DNA of 64,000 bases from Paenibacillus harenae DSM 16969 (GCF_000422465.1 NZ_KE383842.1:1199845-1263844), one strand, 5' to 3'; numbered from the stretch's first letter, positions 1 through 9,570 are shown. Program-made: numbers and translations. The notes: generated by a model not told the origin, from the letters alone.

Positions 1-2
1 AC

Positions 3-2381
3 TTAAATCAGCAGGCATTTCGAATGACCACTTCAGGATGGTGGGCGAGCCATTTCGTTGTAAATGGCTGGCAGACGTTTGACTTCTCATCTTATTACCA
101 GAACGGTACGCTTGAATTCGATGTTGTTGGACAAGCTGGGGGAGAGGGCTTCGTTATTGGTTTTCAAGATGTCGTTCATGAACGACTTGTGAATGGACAG
201 TTTTATAAAGACCAAGACAACAACCCGGATGAGACGAGACAAGACGCTCTTTCCGCCAACGTAAATACTTATGTTCCGGTTACCCGAACATGGACCCACG
301 TATCAATACCGCTCAAAACCATTATTGACAGTAACTCGATTTTCGAGAAGAAGCAGGTTCAACTTTTGAAGCTGGCCGCTGTAAGCGATGTGGCGGCAAC
401 CTTTTGGATCGCGAATATGAAGGTCGTATCGCCCGACAAGGAAAAATCCGCCGCTCCAATTAAAGTTAACCAAGAAGGTTATCCGCTCAATGGCGATAAA
501 TACGCATTGGTCAGCGGATATTACAATGAGTTATCGGCTGATGTTGGTACTGCTTTTGAGATTAGGCGTCAGTCGGATGGCAGTATTGCGCATTCCGGTA
601 CGCTATCGCTTGTGAAAGCTTACGATTCCTTATCCGGGGAGAAAGTTTTTAAAGCAGATTTTTCAGCGCTAAACGAGGCGGGCGATTTCTACGTAACAGT
701 AAATGGAGTAGCCGCACCGTCTGTGCCCTTCACGATTGGAAACGGTGTATATACCGGGTTGCTAAAGGATGTACAGAAGTTCTTTTACTATCAGAGAGCA
801 AATGTAGACCTTGAGGCCACTCACGCTGGAGCATACGCGCGCATTGGAGCACACAAGCAAGACTATAACCTTCCGCTCCAATCAAATCCATCTATTACAA
901 AGGATGTTTCGGGCGGTTGGTGGGATGCCGGCGATACAGGGAAATACGTTACAGCAGGCGCAACCGCTGTGTCCGATCTGTTGTGGGCGTATGAATTCTA
1001 TCCTGACCGGTTTACCGACGGGCAATTGAACATCCCGGAAAGCGGCAATGGAATTCCGGATTTATTAGATGAGATTAGGTTTGAAACCGATTTCTTTTTG
1101 AAAATGCAGCACACAAATGGCGGCTTCTACTCTTACGTGAATCGGGAACCCGCTCCGAACCGATTCATTATGGACGGGGACGGTACCCTGATCCCAACTG
1201 CAATGACGGCGAATACGGTAGGGGTCCTCGCGCATGCTTCCGTAGTGTTCAGAAGTGTCCCTGCGCTTCAATCGTATGCCGATGTTCTGCTGGCCTCGGC
1301 AAAGAAAGGTTGGACCTATCTGGCGGCCTATCCGCAGGTGATAGCCCAACCCTCTGGACCGTATAATGATAACGATGACAAAAATGATCGCTTCTACGCG
1401 GCTGCAGCGTTATATAGAGCAACCGGTGAACCGCAGTACGGCGACTACGTGAAGGCAAACTATACGGCTTTCGGAAATATCTTTTCGAATGCGACCTTCT
1501 CCCACGGTATAAACGGGATGGAGATGATCGGTTTTTATCATTATTTGAGCGCAAGCGCTCCTGATGCTACCGTGAAGTCGTGGTTCACGACGAATTTTAC
1601 GAACTGGAAGAATAATGTCCTTAACACGACTGTGAACGCGGTATGGGGCAATTCTACAAATGATGGGTTTTACTGGGGGGCCAACTCGAACGTTGCCAGT
1701 ATGCCAATGAGTTTTGCGATTGGCAGCAGGGTTACAGGCCAATATGATGCTCAAACAGTCAAGAAACTCGCGCAGAGTAACCTCAACTACTTGCTTGGCG
1801 TTAACCCCCTGCAGTTGAGTTACATTACTGGTTACGGCGAGAACCGCATTCAAAAGACGCATCATGAGATTTTCATGAGAGACTTCATCATCGATATGCC
1901 GTCTGGTTACATGGTTGGTGGTCCGAACAACTGGCAAGCGAAATTCCCTGCAAAAGCCTACAATCATTCGACGGTAGACTGGGAAACGAATGAACAAGCG
2001 TTAAATTACAACTCACCGTTAATTTTCCTGGCGGCCACCTTAGCCGACCAAGCAACAACACCAGCACCAGCATTGGTGACGGTACAGACAATAACTCTTG
2101 ATAAAACAAGCGGAACGGTGAAGGTAGGAAGTCGGTTAACCGTTAAGGCTACTGTAGGACCAGCCAATGCAACGGACAAAACGCTAACCGCCGTTCCCAA
2201 GAATCCCGGAATCGCGAAAGTTGAGAATGTTGTTTATAGCAATGCTACAGGCGAGACGACATTCGATATTGTTGGGGTCAGTAACGGCAGTGGCAAAAAC
2301 AGCACATTGTCCACATCTATCACTGTAACTTCCAGCGATACAAAGGCGTCCGCGACCTTTACCGTTACTGTAACAAGGTAA
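3..2381 (+). CDS. Glycoside hydrolase family 9 cellulase, 5' end outside window
   Basis: Probable secreted endoglucanase acting on beta-1,4-glucans. The frame stays open from the left edge through the first ATG at 24, so the start and any signal peptide lie outside the window. Domains, counted from that ATG: a jelly-roll, CBM-like region (about 1-145), the Ig-like cellulase N-terminal domain starting APIKVNQEGYP (about 150-240), and the GH9 alpha-barrel (about 250-680). The GH9 motifs are GGWWDAGDTGKY (catalytic Asp, ~296), an active-site His in KTHHE, and the Glu motif DWETNEQALNYN (~655). The last ~95 residues are an Ig/BIG2-like beta domain. A terminator follows. The family is certain; the exact substrate is not visible. 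Confidence 0.93.
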   Translation, partial: LNQQAFRMTTSGWWASHFVVNGWQTFDFSSYYQNGTLEFDVVGQAGGEGFVIGFQDVVHERLVNGQFYKDQDNNPDETRQDALSANVNTYVPVTRTWTHVSIPLKTIIDSNSIFEKKQVQLLKLAAVSDVAATFWIANMKVVSPDKEKSAAPIKVNQEGYPLNGDKYALVSGYYNELSADVGTAFEIRRQSDGSIAHSGTLSLVKAYDSLSGEKVFKADFSALNEAGDFYVTVNGVAAPSVPFTIGNGVYTGLLKDVQKFFYYQRANVDLEATHAGAYARIGAHKQDYNLPLQSNPSITKDVSGGWWDAGDTGKYVTAGATAVSDLLWAYEFYPDRFTDGQLNIPESGNGIPDLLDEIRFETDFFLKMQHTNGGFYSYVNREPAPNRFIMDGDGTLIPTAMTANTVGVLAHASVVFRSVPALQSYADVLLASAKKGWTYLAAYPQVIAQPSGPYNDNDDKNDRFYAAAALYRATGEPQYGDYVKANYTAFGNIFSNATFSHGINGMEMIGFYHYLSASAPDATVKSWFTTNFTNWKNNVLNTTVNAVWGNSTNDGFYWGANSNVASMPMSFAIGSRVTGQYDAQTVKKLAQSNLNYLLGVNPLQLSYITGYGENRIQKTHHEIFMRDFIIDMPSGYMVGGPNNWQAKFPAKAYNHSTVDWETNEQALNYNSPLIFLAATLADQATTPAPALVTVQTITLDKTSGTVKVGSRLTVKATVGPANATDKTLTAVPKNPGIAKVENVVYSNATGETTFDIVGVSNGSGKNSTLSTSITVTSSDTKASATFTVTVTR

Positions 2382-2942
2382 GACCGAGGGGTCACTATGT
2401 GTTGGGTGATACGATCATTTACTCATAAAAAGCCGCGTAAATCGCGGTTTTTTTGTTTTATGTGTCAAAATCTATTGACACTAATGCCCCCTGTTCTTAG
2501 AATCTGACACAATATGGCCTTAAAAATACGCGAATAACGAAACGAGACCCGCTATCTTTAGTAAAAGTTACTTTGAGTTAAAAAACATACAAGGACCAAG
2601 CTACTTTCTATTCCCAGATTCCAATTAGAACGTCCATTGAATTGAACTCAACGTAAAAAAAAGGACGCCTATCAATTAGGCGCCATACCCTTCCTTACGT
2701 TCAGCAATTGATCTTTACAAGCAAACGCATGTTGATCGCTCAGAAACTTCGGGCTTGTGAAGTATCGATAAATAAAATTCGGTATCCCTTGCCAAGCTTT
2801 TTTTAAACCCCGTCCGGGTTAGCGTAAATCGTTTAACGGTACCTTCGGTTGGGGATAATGGTGGGAGTCCTGGGGATTGCATGGTTGGAAAAAACGAGAA
2901 CGCATGACGCATTGTTTAGTCATAATTAAGGGGGAACAGTCC
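2382..2942. other. Intergenic region between cellulase and catalase
   Basis: No credible gene is seen. Besides the cellulase terminator, a minus-strand terminator-like hairpin sits at 2656-2683 (CGCCTA/TAGGCG stem, followed on the minus strand by eight T), yet no minus-strand gene leads into it. It may be what remains of a deleted gene. The catalase ribosome binding site (GGGGG) is at the right end. Confidence 0.5.
2427..2457 (+). terminator. Rho-independent terminator after the GH9 gene
   Basis: The stem CCGCG/CGCGG has a five-base loop, is extended by A/T pairs and ends in a run of seven T. It lies 45 bases after the cellulase stop codon. Confidence 0.8.
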
Positions 2943-5059
2943 ATGGATCAACAGCAGCAGAATGAAACGAAGAAGCAGCAGCAGTTGAACGATTATCGCG
3001 TGGATCACAAAGCGCAGCCGCTTACGACCGATCAAGGAGTTCGCGTAACCAACACCGATGATTCGCTTAAGGCGGGCGGGCGGGGACCGACCTTGATGGA
3101 GGATTTCCATTTTCGCGAGAAAATGACCCACTTCGATCATGAGCGCATTCCGGAGCGTGTCGTTCATGCGCGTGGATTTGGCGTACACGGGTACTTTCAG
3201 TCCTATGAACCGGTTGCGGAGTACACGATGGCCAAATTTCTGCAAGACCCGTCCGTGAAGACGCCGGTCTTCGTACGTTTCTCCACTGTAGTCGGCTCGC
3301 GCGGTTCTGCCGATACTGCCCGCGATGTGCGGGGATTTGCAACAAAGTTCTATACCGAAGACGGCAACTACGATCTTGTCGCCAATAATATTCCTGTTTT
3401 CTTCATTCAGGATGCGATCAAGTTCCCCGATGTCGTTCATGCCATTAAGCCGGAACCGCACAACGAAATTCCTCAAGCGTCTGCGGCGCATGACACCTTC
3501 TGGGACTTTGTCGTCAGCAACACGGAGACCGCGCATATGATCATGTGGCTGCTCTCCGACAGAGCAATCCCGCGAAGCTTCCGCATGATGGAAGGCTTCG
3601 GCGTCAATACCTTCGCTTGGTTAACGCCCAAGGAAAAGCCCGCTTCGTCAAATTCCATTGGAAGCCTTTGCTCGGCGTGCATTCCCTCGTTTGGGACGAG
3701 GCGCAGAAGCTGGCCGGCAAAGATCCCGACGTCCATCGGCGCGATTTGTATGATGCGATCAATGAAGGGGAGTACCCCGAATTTGAGCTTGGCGTTCAGT
3801 TGCTCGATGAAGAAGATGAGTTCAGTTTCGACTTTGATATCCTTGATCCGACGAAGATCTGGCCGGAGGAAGCGATCCCCGTAAAGAAGATCGGCAAGAT
3901 GACGTTGAACCGCAATGTGGACAACTTCTTCGCCGAAACGGAGCAAGTTGCCTTCCATCCGGGAAATGTCGTACCCGGGGTCGATTTCAGCAACGACCCG
4001 CTGCTGCAAGGGCGGTTGTTCTCCTATCTGGATACGCAGCTTATCCGCCTTGGCGGTCCAAACTTCCATGAGATCCCGATCAATAAAGCGGTCGCCCCTG
4101 TACATAACAATCAGCGCGACGGGTTTCATCGCATGACAATCGATCGCGGGACTACAAGTTATTCGCCGAATTCCATTCAGGGGAACTCACCTCATCCAAC
4201 GCCGGACGGGTATGCCCACTACGCGGAGAAAGTTGAGGGACGCAAAGTCCGCGAACGGAGCCAGAGCTTCAGCGACCATTTCAGTCAGGCGACACTTTTC
4301 TGGAACAGTATGTCAGCTATTGAAAAACAGCACATCATTGATGCCTTCCACTTTGAGGTCGGCAATGTGATGAACAAGGATATTCGGCAGCGGGTGGTGG
4401 ACATGTTCAACAATGTCGATAACCAACTGGCGGTGCAAATCGCTCAAGGCATCGGCGCTACCCCGCCGGCTGCCTCAGGCAAACCGCCTGTATCCGCCGC
4501 ATCTCCGGCTGTAAGCCAAATGAACACTCCAAAGACGGCTCGTACCCGGAAGGTCGCTATTTTGCTTGATAACGGGTTTAACCATAACGAGTTGACGCAG
4601 CTGATGGCGGCTTTGAAGCACGCCGGGGTCAAAGCGGATATCATAAACAAAAATCTCGGGATGATAACAGGCGACGACGGACAGCAAATCGAGGCGAATA
4701 AAAACTACAGCACCGCCGGATCGGTCCATTATGATGCGGTCTACGTCGCCGGAGGCAAGAAAAGTGCGGACGCTTTAAAGATGCAGGGAGATGCAATACA
4801 TTTTGTCAATGAGGCCTTCAAGCACGCCAAGACGATCGGGGCCACGAGCGAAGGCATCGATCTGCTGGCGGCTTCTCAAATTTCGGGTGTGACTACTGCC
4901 GGTCCGAGTATGGAAGCGCAGCTGTTCAACGAATTGGGGGTTGTAACCATCCGCAATACGATGGATCTCGAAGCATTCAGCCAAGCGTTCATAGGCGGTA
5001 TAGCGCAGCACCGGCACTGGGAACGCGAACTGCAAAAGAAGGGACAGATTCCCGGCTGA
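2943..5059 (+). pseudogene. katE: Large-subunit (HPII/KatE-type) catalase, frameshifted
   Basis: Monofunctional heme catalase that would decompose hydrogen peroxide in the cytoplasm. Clade-2 features are visible. Distal His is in [11 protein letters not shown] and Asn in [10 protein letters not shown]. The heme-ligand segment is [10 protein letters not shown]. The C-terminal ~170 residues form a class-I amidotransferase/DJ-1-like domain (starting RKVAILLDNGFNHNE) found only in large catalases. The first frame covers about 224 residues, then coding switches to the +1 frame. The sequence at 3611-3617 reads CTTCGCT where CTTCCGCT would give the family motif [11 protein letters not shown]. One missing C at about 3614 explains the break. 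Restored, it would be about 705 residues, the normal length. The start has a GGGGG ribosome binding site. Confidence 0.9.
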
Positions 5060-5829
5060 AGCCGGGATCTCCTGGTTAACTAACTCGGTCCATGTCCCTC
5101 TCGTTTCCGTTTTAACGAGTTCATCAATTTGGGCAATTTCAAGCTTTAGTTCTTGTAAAGGGACCGTTTTACTTGTTCAGGAGCGATATCCTGAGCGATA
5201 GATAGCTGAGCTTGTTCCACCAACGCTCTAGCATAGGATATACTCGCTCTATGTTTCATATGAGGTTTCCACCGCGCATAGACCTCCTCTGCCGACAGGT
5301 TCCTCGGTTCGGAAGGCAGTGGGAATAGCCTAAGCGTAACCAGGGAGGTCTTTCTATGTAGCATTATAGAGTGCTTGTCTTACAAGATTTTCACCCAGTA
5401 ACAACGAAGCTAATCTCATCACGAGGCACAACGGCCAATATCCGAAAGCATAAGGTAACAGGTGATTACTTCGATACTGCGATAGAGGAAAAAGAAATTC
5501 CCTTCTCAAAATTTGTGAATGTTCGCAATGATATGTGCAGAAAGTCCCTTTACGAAATTGGACCCTCGGGAAGATCGTTACATCTATAGCAAGCAACAGG
5601 CTTCTTGAAGAACTGCCTAACCAATCTTCAGATGTCTTCGATAAAGGCATCCCCAAAACATTTAGCATTCTTACAGAAAAGTTGTAGCACCAGGTTGTTT
5701 TAAATCTGCCGGTAAGCACCGGCAGATTTTTGACGTTCGGGCACGAAAAAGGAGCCAGTGCATATCATAATATTTCATTGAAATTCTTTTAATGTATAAA
5801 GTAAAATGTATATAGGAGGGGTTCTAAAT
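5060..5829. other. Intergenic region with decayed coding-like fragments
   Basis: An 8-bp hairpin (TCCCGGCT/AGCCGGGA) overlaps the catalase stop but lacks a T-run. On the minus strand, 5146-5364 encodes 72 residues (with SISYARALVEQAQLSIAQD). A second helical, charged stretch (KTVPLQELKLEIAQIDELVK) follows in another frame at about 5050-5160, as if one gene had been frameshifted. Plus-strand 5371-5589 encodes 72 residues of unknown type. I recognise no family; all are low confidence. Confidence 0.3.
5702..5731. terminator. Bidirectional terminator hairpin
   Basis: A perfect 12-bp stem (AAATCTGCCGGT with its complement) has a four-base AAGC loop and T/A runs at both ends. It could stop transcription from either side, just ahead of the LysE-family gene. 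Confidence 0.75.
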
Positions 5830-6465
5830 ATGTACGGTATAATTAATTTTGAAGTATTTTTAGTAACAGCTATTCTGTTGAATTTAACTCCTGGTACAGA
5901 TACGATGTATATAGTAAGTAGAAGTATTTCACAAGGCAGAATAGCTGGGATTTATTCGGCCCTTGGAATTTCTGCTGGTATAGTTGTTCATACATTACTT
6001 GCTGCCTTTGGATTATCGGTTATTTTAATGCAATCGGCTTTTTTATTTAACGTGATTAAGATTATAGGAGCTATTTATCTAGCTTATCTAGGTATTAAGA
6101 TGTTACTGGCAAAAAAGACAGCAAAAGCGCAGAAATCTTTACCAAAGCAAAACAATAAAAAAATATTCTTACAAGGTATGATAACGAATGTTACAAACCC
6201 GAAAGTTGCTTTATTCTTCTTAGCATTTCTTCCTCAATTTATTCATACTGATGCGAGTGTTACCATTCCGATTCCTTTTATTATCTTAGGTCTTACGTTT
6301 ACTTTGACTGGGGGAATCTGGTGTATATTCACAGCTTATTTTTCTTCTATGGCTTCTAAAAAACTAAGAGAGAATTCAAAAGTTGAAACGGTTTTAAATA
6401 AGCTAACAGGAATTATTTTTATTGCGATGGGAATAAAATTACTTAATACAAAAGCTACGCAATAA
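5830..6465 (+). CDS. LysE/RhtB family amino-acid exporter
   Basis: Inner-membrane efflux protein of the LysE/RhtB family, usually exporting amino acids or related small molecules. The 211 residues have about six hydrophobic segments. The signature stretch LLNLTPGTDTMYIVSRS lies near residue 17, and GIKMLLAKK ends the third helix. I chose the ATG at 5830 because AGGAGGGG lies just upstream of it, inside the longer open frame that starts at 5806. The gene is clearly more AT-rich than the catalase before it and the purine genes later, which suggests transfer. The substrate cannot be read from the sequence. Confidence 0.9.
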   Translation: MYGIINFEVFLVTAILLNLTPGTDTMYIVSRSISQGRIAGIYSALGISAGIVVHTLLAAFGLSVILMQSAFLFNVIKIIGAIYLAYLGIKMLLAKKTAKAQKSLPKQNNKKIFLQGMITNVTNPKVALFFLAFLPQFIHTDASVTIPIPFIILGLTFTLTGGIWCIFTAYFSSMASKKLRENSKVETVLNKLTGIIFIAMGIKLLNTKATQ

Positions 6466-6622
6466 TGTTTTTTCAATTTAGCGGAATTAATAAAATACAA
6501 ACGAGCAGGCATTACTACAGGTGAGAAAATGGCGGGAAGTTAACGGAGACGTTAGTTCAATTACGCAGAACACCACGTTGAAACATGTAACGGTTCCTGA
6601 GAAACAATATTATAGCAATAAT

Positions 6623-6664
6623 GACACAAAACAACCCCAATTTGATTTGGGGTTGTTTTGTGTC
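6623..6664. terminator. Perfect 18-bp palindrome, terminator-like, copy 1
   Basis: Two 18-base arms (6623-6640 and 6647-6664) pair perfectly around a six-base loop. The arm contains AAAACAACCCCAA. It lies about 160 bases after the LysE gene. The bases that follow, TCATTGAACAATCCT, recur after a similar palindrome at 7707-7750. Confidence 0.65.
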
Positions 6665-6789
6665 ATTGAACAATCCTAAATCTTTGTAAATCTCTCTGCG
6701 TATGAGGATATGGTAAACAATCGTCAGCAAGTGTGTAGCGACATGAATATACTTGAATTGAAAAGCCCACGATACAGCCATTTTCGAAC

Positions 6790-6841
6790 TTATTGACGTA
6801 TATTCTTGTTTCAGGTCTTGGACATGAATATACGTCAATAA
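6790..6841. repeat. 16-bp perfect inverted repeat
   Basis: The arms TTATTGACGTATATTC (6790-6805) and its exact complement (6826-6841) are separated by 20 bases. A third partial copy, GACATGAATATAC, occurs at 6740-6752. The element ends just before a TATAAT box near 6867. It lies in the 609-base gap 6466-7074, in which I see no convincing gene on either strand. It may be an operator or a relic of a mobile element. Confidence 0.55.
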
Positions 6842-7074
6842 TTGTTTTGCGACAGGAAAAAACTTGTATAATAAACAGTGAATAGAGTTCACGGGAGGAT
6901 AGTTTTAATAATTTTGTAGTCCAACAAGGTAAAGGGTGGTAATTTATCGCTAATGTGAACAAATTGGGAGTGAAGACGATGGAACACTTTTTATTTAATC
7001 TGAGTTGGATAATTTTATGAACTTTGTGAATTTAACGTTATCTGAAAGATACGCAATGATTATTTTTTGAAGGG

Positions 7075-7677
7075 ATGATTAAATTGAAGCAAGGGATATT
7101 AGTTTTTCTAAATGGAACTTCAAGTTCCGGAAAGACCTTCATATCGACTGAACTGATAAATCAGAAAGAAATTCTTTTTTATCATTTATCAATTGATGAT
7201 TTTTTTAATAATTACAATGATTTTATTAATAATAAATTTCCAGATGAACCTACAAGAGAAATAGATCATCAAGTTGTCTCACAAATACTTGATGATTCCA
7301 TATTCTCAGTGTACCATTCGACAATTAAATTGTTATCAGAAATGGGTTTTAATGTAATAGTAGATACCGTAATCGACAATGACAAGAGGTTTAATGAGTT
7401 TCGTGATCAATTTTTCGATCAGCCTACGTTATTTATAGGTGTAATATGCTCGAAAGAAGAACTCATAAGAAGAGAGCAAACAAGAGGAGATAGACACATT
7501 GGACTAGCAGCTTCACAGTTTAGCAAAGTATATTGCTTTGATGAATATGACCTCGAAGTAAATACGGAAGAGATGAATCCAACAGAATGTGCCGAACAGA
7601 TATTAAGTTTTATTAAGTCCAATAAGGAATACTCGGTATTTAAGAAATTACGTAAAAGAAATGTTAGTGTTTCCTAG
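7075..7677 (+). CDS. Chloramphenicol phosphotransferase-like P-loop kinase
   Basis: A 200-residue P-loop phosphotransferase resembling the chloramphenicol 3-O-phosphotransferase family (CPT). It has the Walker A motif FLNGTSSSGKT (residues ~12-22), an acidic SIDDFF segment near 41, and the family signature RREQTRGDRHIGLAASQ near 133-149. Known members phosphorylate chloramphenicol or act as small-molecule kinases; the substrate here is unknown. The GAAGGG ribosome binding site precedes the ATG. The gene is strongly AT-rich and sits between two near-identical palindromes (6623-6664, 7707-7750), so it may have come in as a cassette. Confidence 0.85.
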   Translation: MIKLKQGILVFLNGTSSSGKTFISTELINQKEILFYHLSIDDFFNNYNDFINNKFPDEPTREIDHQVVSQILDDSIFSVYHSTIKLLSEMGFNVIVDTVIDNDKRFNEFRDQFFDQPTLFIGVICSKEELIRREQTRGDRHIGLAASQFSKVYCFDEYDLEVNTEEMNPTECAEQILSFIKSNKEYSVFKKLRKRNVSVS

Positions 7678-7706
7678 ATGGCGTATCCATCAGATAACAC
7701 CATATT

Positions 7707-7750
7707 CAAAACAACCCCCCAATCAAATCATTTGATTGGGGGTTGTTTTG
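7707..7750. terminator. Long palindrome, terminator-like, copy 2
   Basis: The arms CAAAACAACCCCCC AATCAAA and TTTGATT GGGGG TTGTTTTG pair with one bulged C around TCA. This is a strong terminator about 30 bases after the kinase gene. Outer arms and the downstream TCATTGAACAATCCT match copy 1 at 6623. Confidence 0.75.
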
Positions 7751-7779
7751 TTTCATTGAACAATCCTTGGAGGTTTTAG

Positions 7780-7885
7780 AACTTATTATTTGATGATCGA
7801 AAATACATAGCATATATTGTGTAACAATATATGATAAACCAATGGCTGAAAGGGATTAAACCGAGTTAGTGACAAATGTACAAAA
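7780..7885 (+). repeat. Dispersed ~105-bp repeat, copy 1
   Basis: This stretch matches 17963-18068 closely with small gaps. It contains a perfect 10-bp inverted repeat (CATATATTGT, loop GTA), a TATGAT box, the conserved block CCAATGGCTGAAAGGGATTA and an ATGTACAAAA that could be a start codon. It looks like the promoter/operator and first codons of a gene present twice in the window and decayed both times. Confidence 0.65.
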
Positions 7886-8032
7886 ACTTTATTTTCTTCG
7901 GACAGTATGGTTGTTGCTCATTCATGCTATGCGATATTTTCGTTTGTCGGTGGAGGTCTGGCGCTTTTACTTATACCCGTGGTTATGTGCTCTCGAAGTA
8001 AATCAGATTCACAAAAGAGCTCACTAAATTAG
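7877..8032 (+). pseudogene. Small membrane-protein remnant
   Basis: An ATG at 7877 begins MYKNFIFFGQ. In another frame from 7907 a 41-codon stretch gives one clear transmembrane helix (FSFVGGGLALLLIPVVM) and a polar tail ending at 8032. This resembles the first codons and last helix of a transporter joined after a large internal deletion. The identity is a guess; only the hydrophobic segment and the repeat upstream are observed. Confidence 0.3.
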
Positions 8033-8053
8033 GAACGTTAGCTGAATAAGACC

Positions 8054-8096
8054 CTTCAGCAGCTGGCCATTACGATCGGCTGCTTTTTCATTGAAG
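8054..8096 (+). terminator. Plus-strand terminator candidate
   Basis: An AGCAGC/GCTGCT stem is followed by five T. It follows the small membrane-protein remnant. Confidence 0.45.
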
Positions 8097-8113
8097 GAAC
8101 CGGATAGCGTGGA

Positions 8114-8155
8114 AATGCAAAGGAGCCTCCACTCAAGTTGGGGGCTCCTTTGCTT
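8114..8155 (-). terminator. Terminator hairpin after the exporter gene
   Basis: A GCAAAGGAGCC/GGCTCCTTTGC stem with further pairs inside lies 10 bases beyond the stop codon of the minus-strand exporter. Confidence 0.6.
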
Positions 8156-8164
8156 ATTCAGAAC

Positions 8165-9148
8165 TTAATGATTAACTTTGTCACGTAGAACCACATTAGG
8201 AACAAATCGAACATAGATAAGTTCTCCAGCAAGCTCGACAATGGTTTGCGTCACAATAATAGCAGCGACTAGTGTGCTCCAGTTTTCAGGTAAAGCTAGA
8301 GCAAGCGGAAGAACCACAAGGGAATTACGTGTTCCTGAACTAAATATAACAGCTCGTCCTGACCTAATATCTAGTCTAAACCATTTTACGATAAAGCGAG
8401 TAATGAACGGCATGATGAGCATGAATGCGATATAAATAGGAAAAACTTTGATAATTAGATCCCAGTAGACGGATAACTTGCTAATTTGCGATGAAACAAC
8501 AATAAAAAGCGTTAGCGCCATCAACGGAACAGGAATCCATGCCGAGGCATCTAAAATGACTTGAGCACTACGACGACTTTTATTAGAAAACAGTTGTAAT
8601 CCTATAGCCAGAAGAAGTGGCAACACGATGATGATAAGAAAAGCTTCTATAAAAGGTCCCGGATTCACAACTTCAGAAGCTTTTTTGCCCATGAACATCC
8701 ACAGATAAACAGGTAATAAGATCATTTGCGTCACAAAAAGTATAGGTGTTGAAAGGAGCATAGCTTTTTCATTTCCACGGCCTAGATGAGTAAAAACAAT
8801 CACATAATCAATGCATGGTGCCAGTAAAACAAGATATACACCCAGTAATACAGGAGACTGTTGAGGCAGGAACTGAGATAACAGCCAGACGACAATCGGT
8901 ACCGCAATATAATTGGCGGATAGAATGGCCAAGATAAACCGTCGATTTCCAAGTGATTCCTTTATAGATGTAAAGGGAATCTGTGTAAACATGCCAAACA
9001 TTAAAACAGCGATGATGATAGAAATTAAGATGTGATTATCTAATGTCGTCATTAGATTAGTGGCTAATAAGCCAAGCACGGCTGCTAGCACTAATATCGC
9101 GACATAAAGCAAAATCTGATTTTGCTCAAGTTTCTCCCGGGATATCAT
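8165..9148 (-). CDS. Arsenite-type exporter, BASS/ACR3-like
   Basis: Polytopic inner-membrane protein of 327 residues with about ten helices, in the bile acid:Na+ symporter/ACR3 superfamily. The central APCIDYVIVFTHLGRGN (~109-125) corresponds to the Cys-bearing helix of arsenic-resistance members. SGTRNSLVVLPLALALP (~275-291) is the second conserved segment. The expected role is export of arsenite or a similar oxyanion. It starts 5 bases downstream of the MerR-family gene and is read in the same direction, so both probably form one transcript. The substrate is inferred from family and context; no arsenate reductase is nearby. Confidence 0.8.
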   Translation of the reverse strand: MISREKLEQNQILLYVAILVLAAVLGLLATNLMTTLDNHILISIIIAVLMFGMFTQIPFTSIKESLGNRRFILAILSANYIAVPIVVWLLSQFLPQQSPVLLGVYLVLLAPCIDYVIVFTHLGRGNEKAMLLSTPILFVTQMILLPVYLWMFMGKKASEVVNPGPFIEAFLIIIVLPLLLAIGLQLFSNKSRRSAQVILDASAWIPVPLMALTLFIVVSSQISKLSVYWDLIIKVFPIYIAFMLIMPFITRFIVKWFRLDIRSGRAVIFSSGTRNSLVVLPLALALPENWSTLVAAIIVTQTIVELAGELIYVRFVPNVVLRDKVNH

Positions 9149-9163
9149 TTCGTCATCTCTCCT

Positions 9164-9559
9164 CTAACACGAGCCTTCATTTTCTATTTTATCCTTGCAC
9201 TCCGACCAAGTAAGGCATTTGCAGCTCAAGCCGCTGTCTAGGATCTGTATCATCGAATTTAGCTGTCTTTTTCGCTCTTCAAGTTCGGAGCGTTTTTGCC
9301 TAGCCATCTGCTCCCACCGATTTGATAATGATTCCCCTGGTTCAAAGCCTTCTAGTAAAATTGAAATTTCCTGAATGCTAAATCCTGTTTGCTGTGCGAC
9401 TTTAATAAAATGGATACGATCTAAAAGTCCCTCGTCATATCGGCGTTGACCATTTTTACGCTCAGGAGCAGGTAGAAGCCCAACGGATTCATAATAACGC
9501 AGCGTAGATGCGTTAATTTTTGCTTTTGCCGCGAGTTGACCAATACTCAGTTCAGCCAT
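9164..9559 (-). CDS. MerR-family metal-responsive regulator
   Basis: A 131-residue MerR-type activator. The N-terminal winged helix reads MAELSIGQLAAKAKINASTL with RYYESVGLLP after it, then a dimer helix, then a C-terminal cysteine cluster CKCLTWSECK and a final Cys that could bind a metal. The start at 9559 has GGGGGA six bases upstream; a longer open frame to 9754 overlaps the divergent gene and is rejected. The gene is divergent from the MerF-like gene. The intervening promoter has the 19-bp spacer typical of MerR targets. Confidence 0.88.
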   Translation of the reverse strand: MAELSIGQLAAKAKINASTLRYYESVGLLPAPERKNGQRRYDEGLLDRIHFIKVAQQTGFSIQEISILLEGFEPGESLSNRWEQMARQKRSELEERKRQLNSMIQILDSGLSCKCLTWSECKDKIENEGSC

Positions 9560-9570
9560 AAAAATCCCCC

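Noticed and set aside
2715..2912. 65-codon minus-strand frame before the catalase
   Set aside because: No ribosome binding site, no family likeness, and it overlaps the catalase leader.
6557..6962. Two minus-strand open frames of about 100 codons
   Set aside because: They run through the palindromes, have no ribosome binding site and encode no recognisable protein.
7780..7885. CRISPR-like repeat (GTTTAATCCCTTTC on the minus strand)
   Set aside because: Only two isolated copies 10 kb apart, with no spacers between repeats and no cas gene.
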